The notes under the pieces: generated by a model
The model's input: the letters and a program-made list of their open reading frames with translations, nothing else
What the model was told of the DNA's origin: nothing
The model's database searches: none
Assembly (NCBI RefSeq): GCF_007625205.1
Contig: NZ_VMNI01000005.1
Span: 117,120 to 181,119 of the forward strand
DNA length: 64,000 nucleotides
Direction: 5' to 3'
Origin: Denitromonas ohlonensis
GTDB taxonomy: Bacteria; Pseudomonadota; Gammaproteobacteria; Burkholderiales; Rhodocyclaceae
Translations under genes and position numbers: made by a program
Shown here: positions 62,744-64,000 of the stretch, in pieces
Layout: each line of letters starts with the position of its first letter
Numbering within the stretch: position 1 is the first letter of the stretch

Positions 62744-62834
62744 GGAGAGGTGGATGAGTGGTTTAAGTCGCACGCCTGGAAAGCGTGTTTGGGATAATAT
62801 CCCAACGCGGGTTCGAATCCCGCCCTCTCCGCCA
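62744..62834 (+). tRNA. tRNA-Ser (anticodon GGA)
   Basis: 91 nt, long variable arm, encoded CCA. The acceptor stem GGAGAGG/CCTCTCC and discriminator G are the same as in the tRNA-Ser at 5346. The anticodon arm CACGC-CTGGAAA-GCGTG gives GGA, reading UCC and UCU. T loop GGTTCGAATCC. Confidence 0.97.
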
Positions 62835-62847
62835 GTACATCTAAGTT

Positions 62848-62878
62848 AAGCCGCTGATTTTTATCGGCTTTTCTTTTG
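62848..62878 (+). terminator. Weak terminator after tRNA-Ser
   Basis: Short stem AAGCCG/CGGCTT around an 11-base loop, followed by TTCTTTT. Confidence 0.55.
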
Positions 62879-62921
62879 CCCGTAGTGAGCGCTTGATGGG
62901 CCCGTTTTCATGCTGTAGTGG

Positions 62922-64000
<1,079 letters not shown>

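Noticed and set aside
62835..62913. Attachment site of an integrative element at tRNA-Ser-GGA
   Set aside because: No integrase and no second copy of the tRNA 3' end is in the window.

Overview
The window is a chromosomal segment of a GC-rich betaproteobacterium. The gene order lolA-rarA-serS, a D-3-hydroxybutyrate oligomer hydrolase, an EpsA-type regulator of the PEP-CTERM world and a CbrA-like symporter/kinase all point to a Rhodocyclales (Zoogloea/Thauera/Azoarcus-like) host. This placement is inference from gene content; no rRNA is present. There is no prophage, CRISPR array, plasmid origin or integrase. The only transposable element is an IS3-family copy cut by the right edge.

Layout. 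1-5470: housekeeping (end of lolA, rarA, serS, an MltF-like transglycosylase, an AhpD-like gene, tRNA-Ser-CGA). 5500-12730: metabolic genes (hydroxybutyrate oligomer hydrolase with a divergent LuxR regulator, a PhoX phosphatase, a PhzF isomerase, a beta-hydroxyacid dehydrogenase). 12770-17553, minus strand: gamma-glutamyltransferase with a histidine-rich tail, an ArsP-like permease with a CxxC thioredoxin-like partner, a small lytic transglycosylase, and an overlapping 57-codon acidic ORF. 17967-27723: one long plus-strand operon for a hybrid type II secretion/type IV pilus-like machine (G, F, E, PilM/GspL-, PilN-, PilO-, PilP/GspC-like, secretin with a C-terminal cohesin-like domain, and three more pseudopilin-like proteins). 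GC-rich repeats interrupt it between the secretin and the second pseudopilin.

27740-50820 is the most unusual part. It runs: an exported ankyrin protein, an EpsA-like LuxR regulator, a PEP-CTERM surface protein, a secreted periplasmic-binding-protein-like protein, a two-partner secretion pair whose exoprotein is about 3756 residues, then an ExbB-type proton channel carrying an exported DUF2341 + LamG-like sensor region, two ExbD proteins, a TonB-like protein, a putative porin and a periplasmic coiled-coil protein. Three copies of a 16-bp near-palindrome (consensus TAGTCCGTTCGGACTA) lie before the ankyrin gene, before the PEP-CTERM gene and before the ExbB operon. This suggests a single regulon, plausibly under the EpsA-like protein encoded between them. 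My working hypothesis is an EpsA-controlled, energised surface system in which a giant adhesin, an outer-membrane porin and a glycan-sensing TonB motor work together.

50915-62670 is central carbon metabolism and its control: class I fumarase (minus), acetyl-CoA synthetase, a small membrane protein, a sodium/solute symporter-histidine kinase fusion, a single-domain response regulator, a membrane PAS protein fused to a DnaQ-like exonuclease, and a second sodium/solute symporter (acetate permease-like). tRNA-Ser-GGA and the truncated IS3 element close the window.
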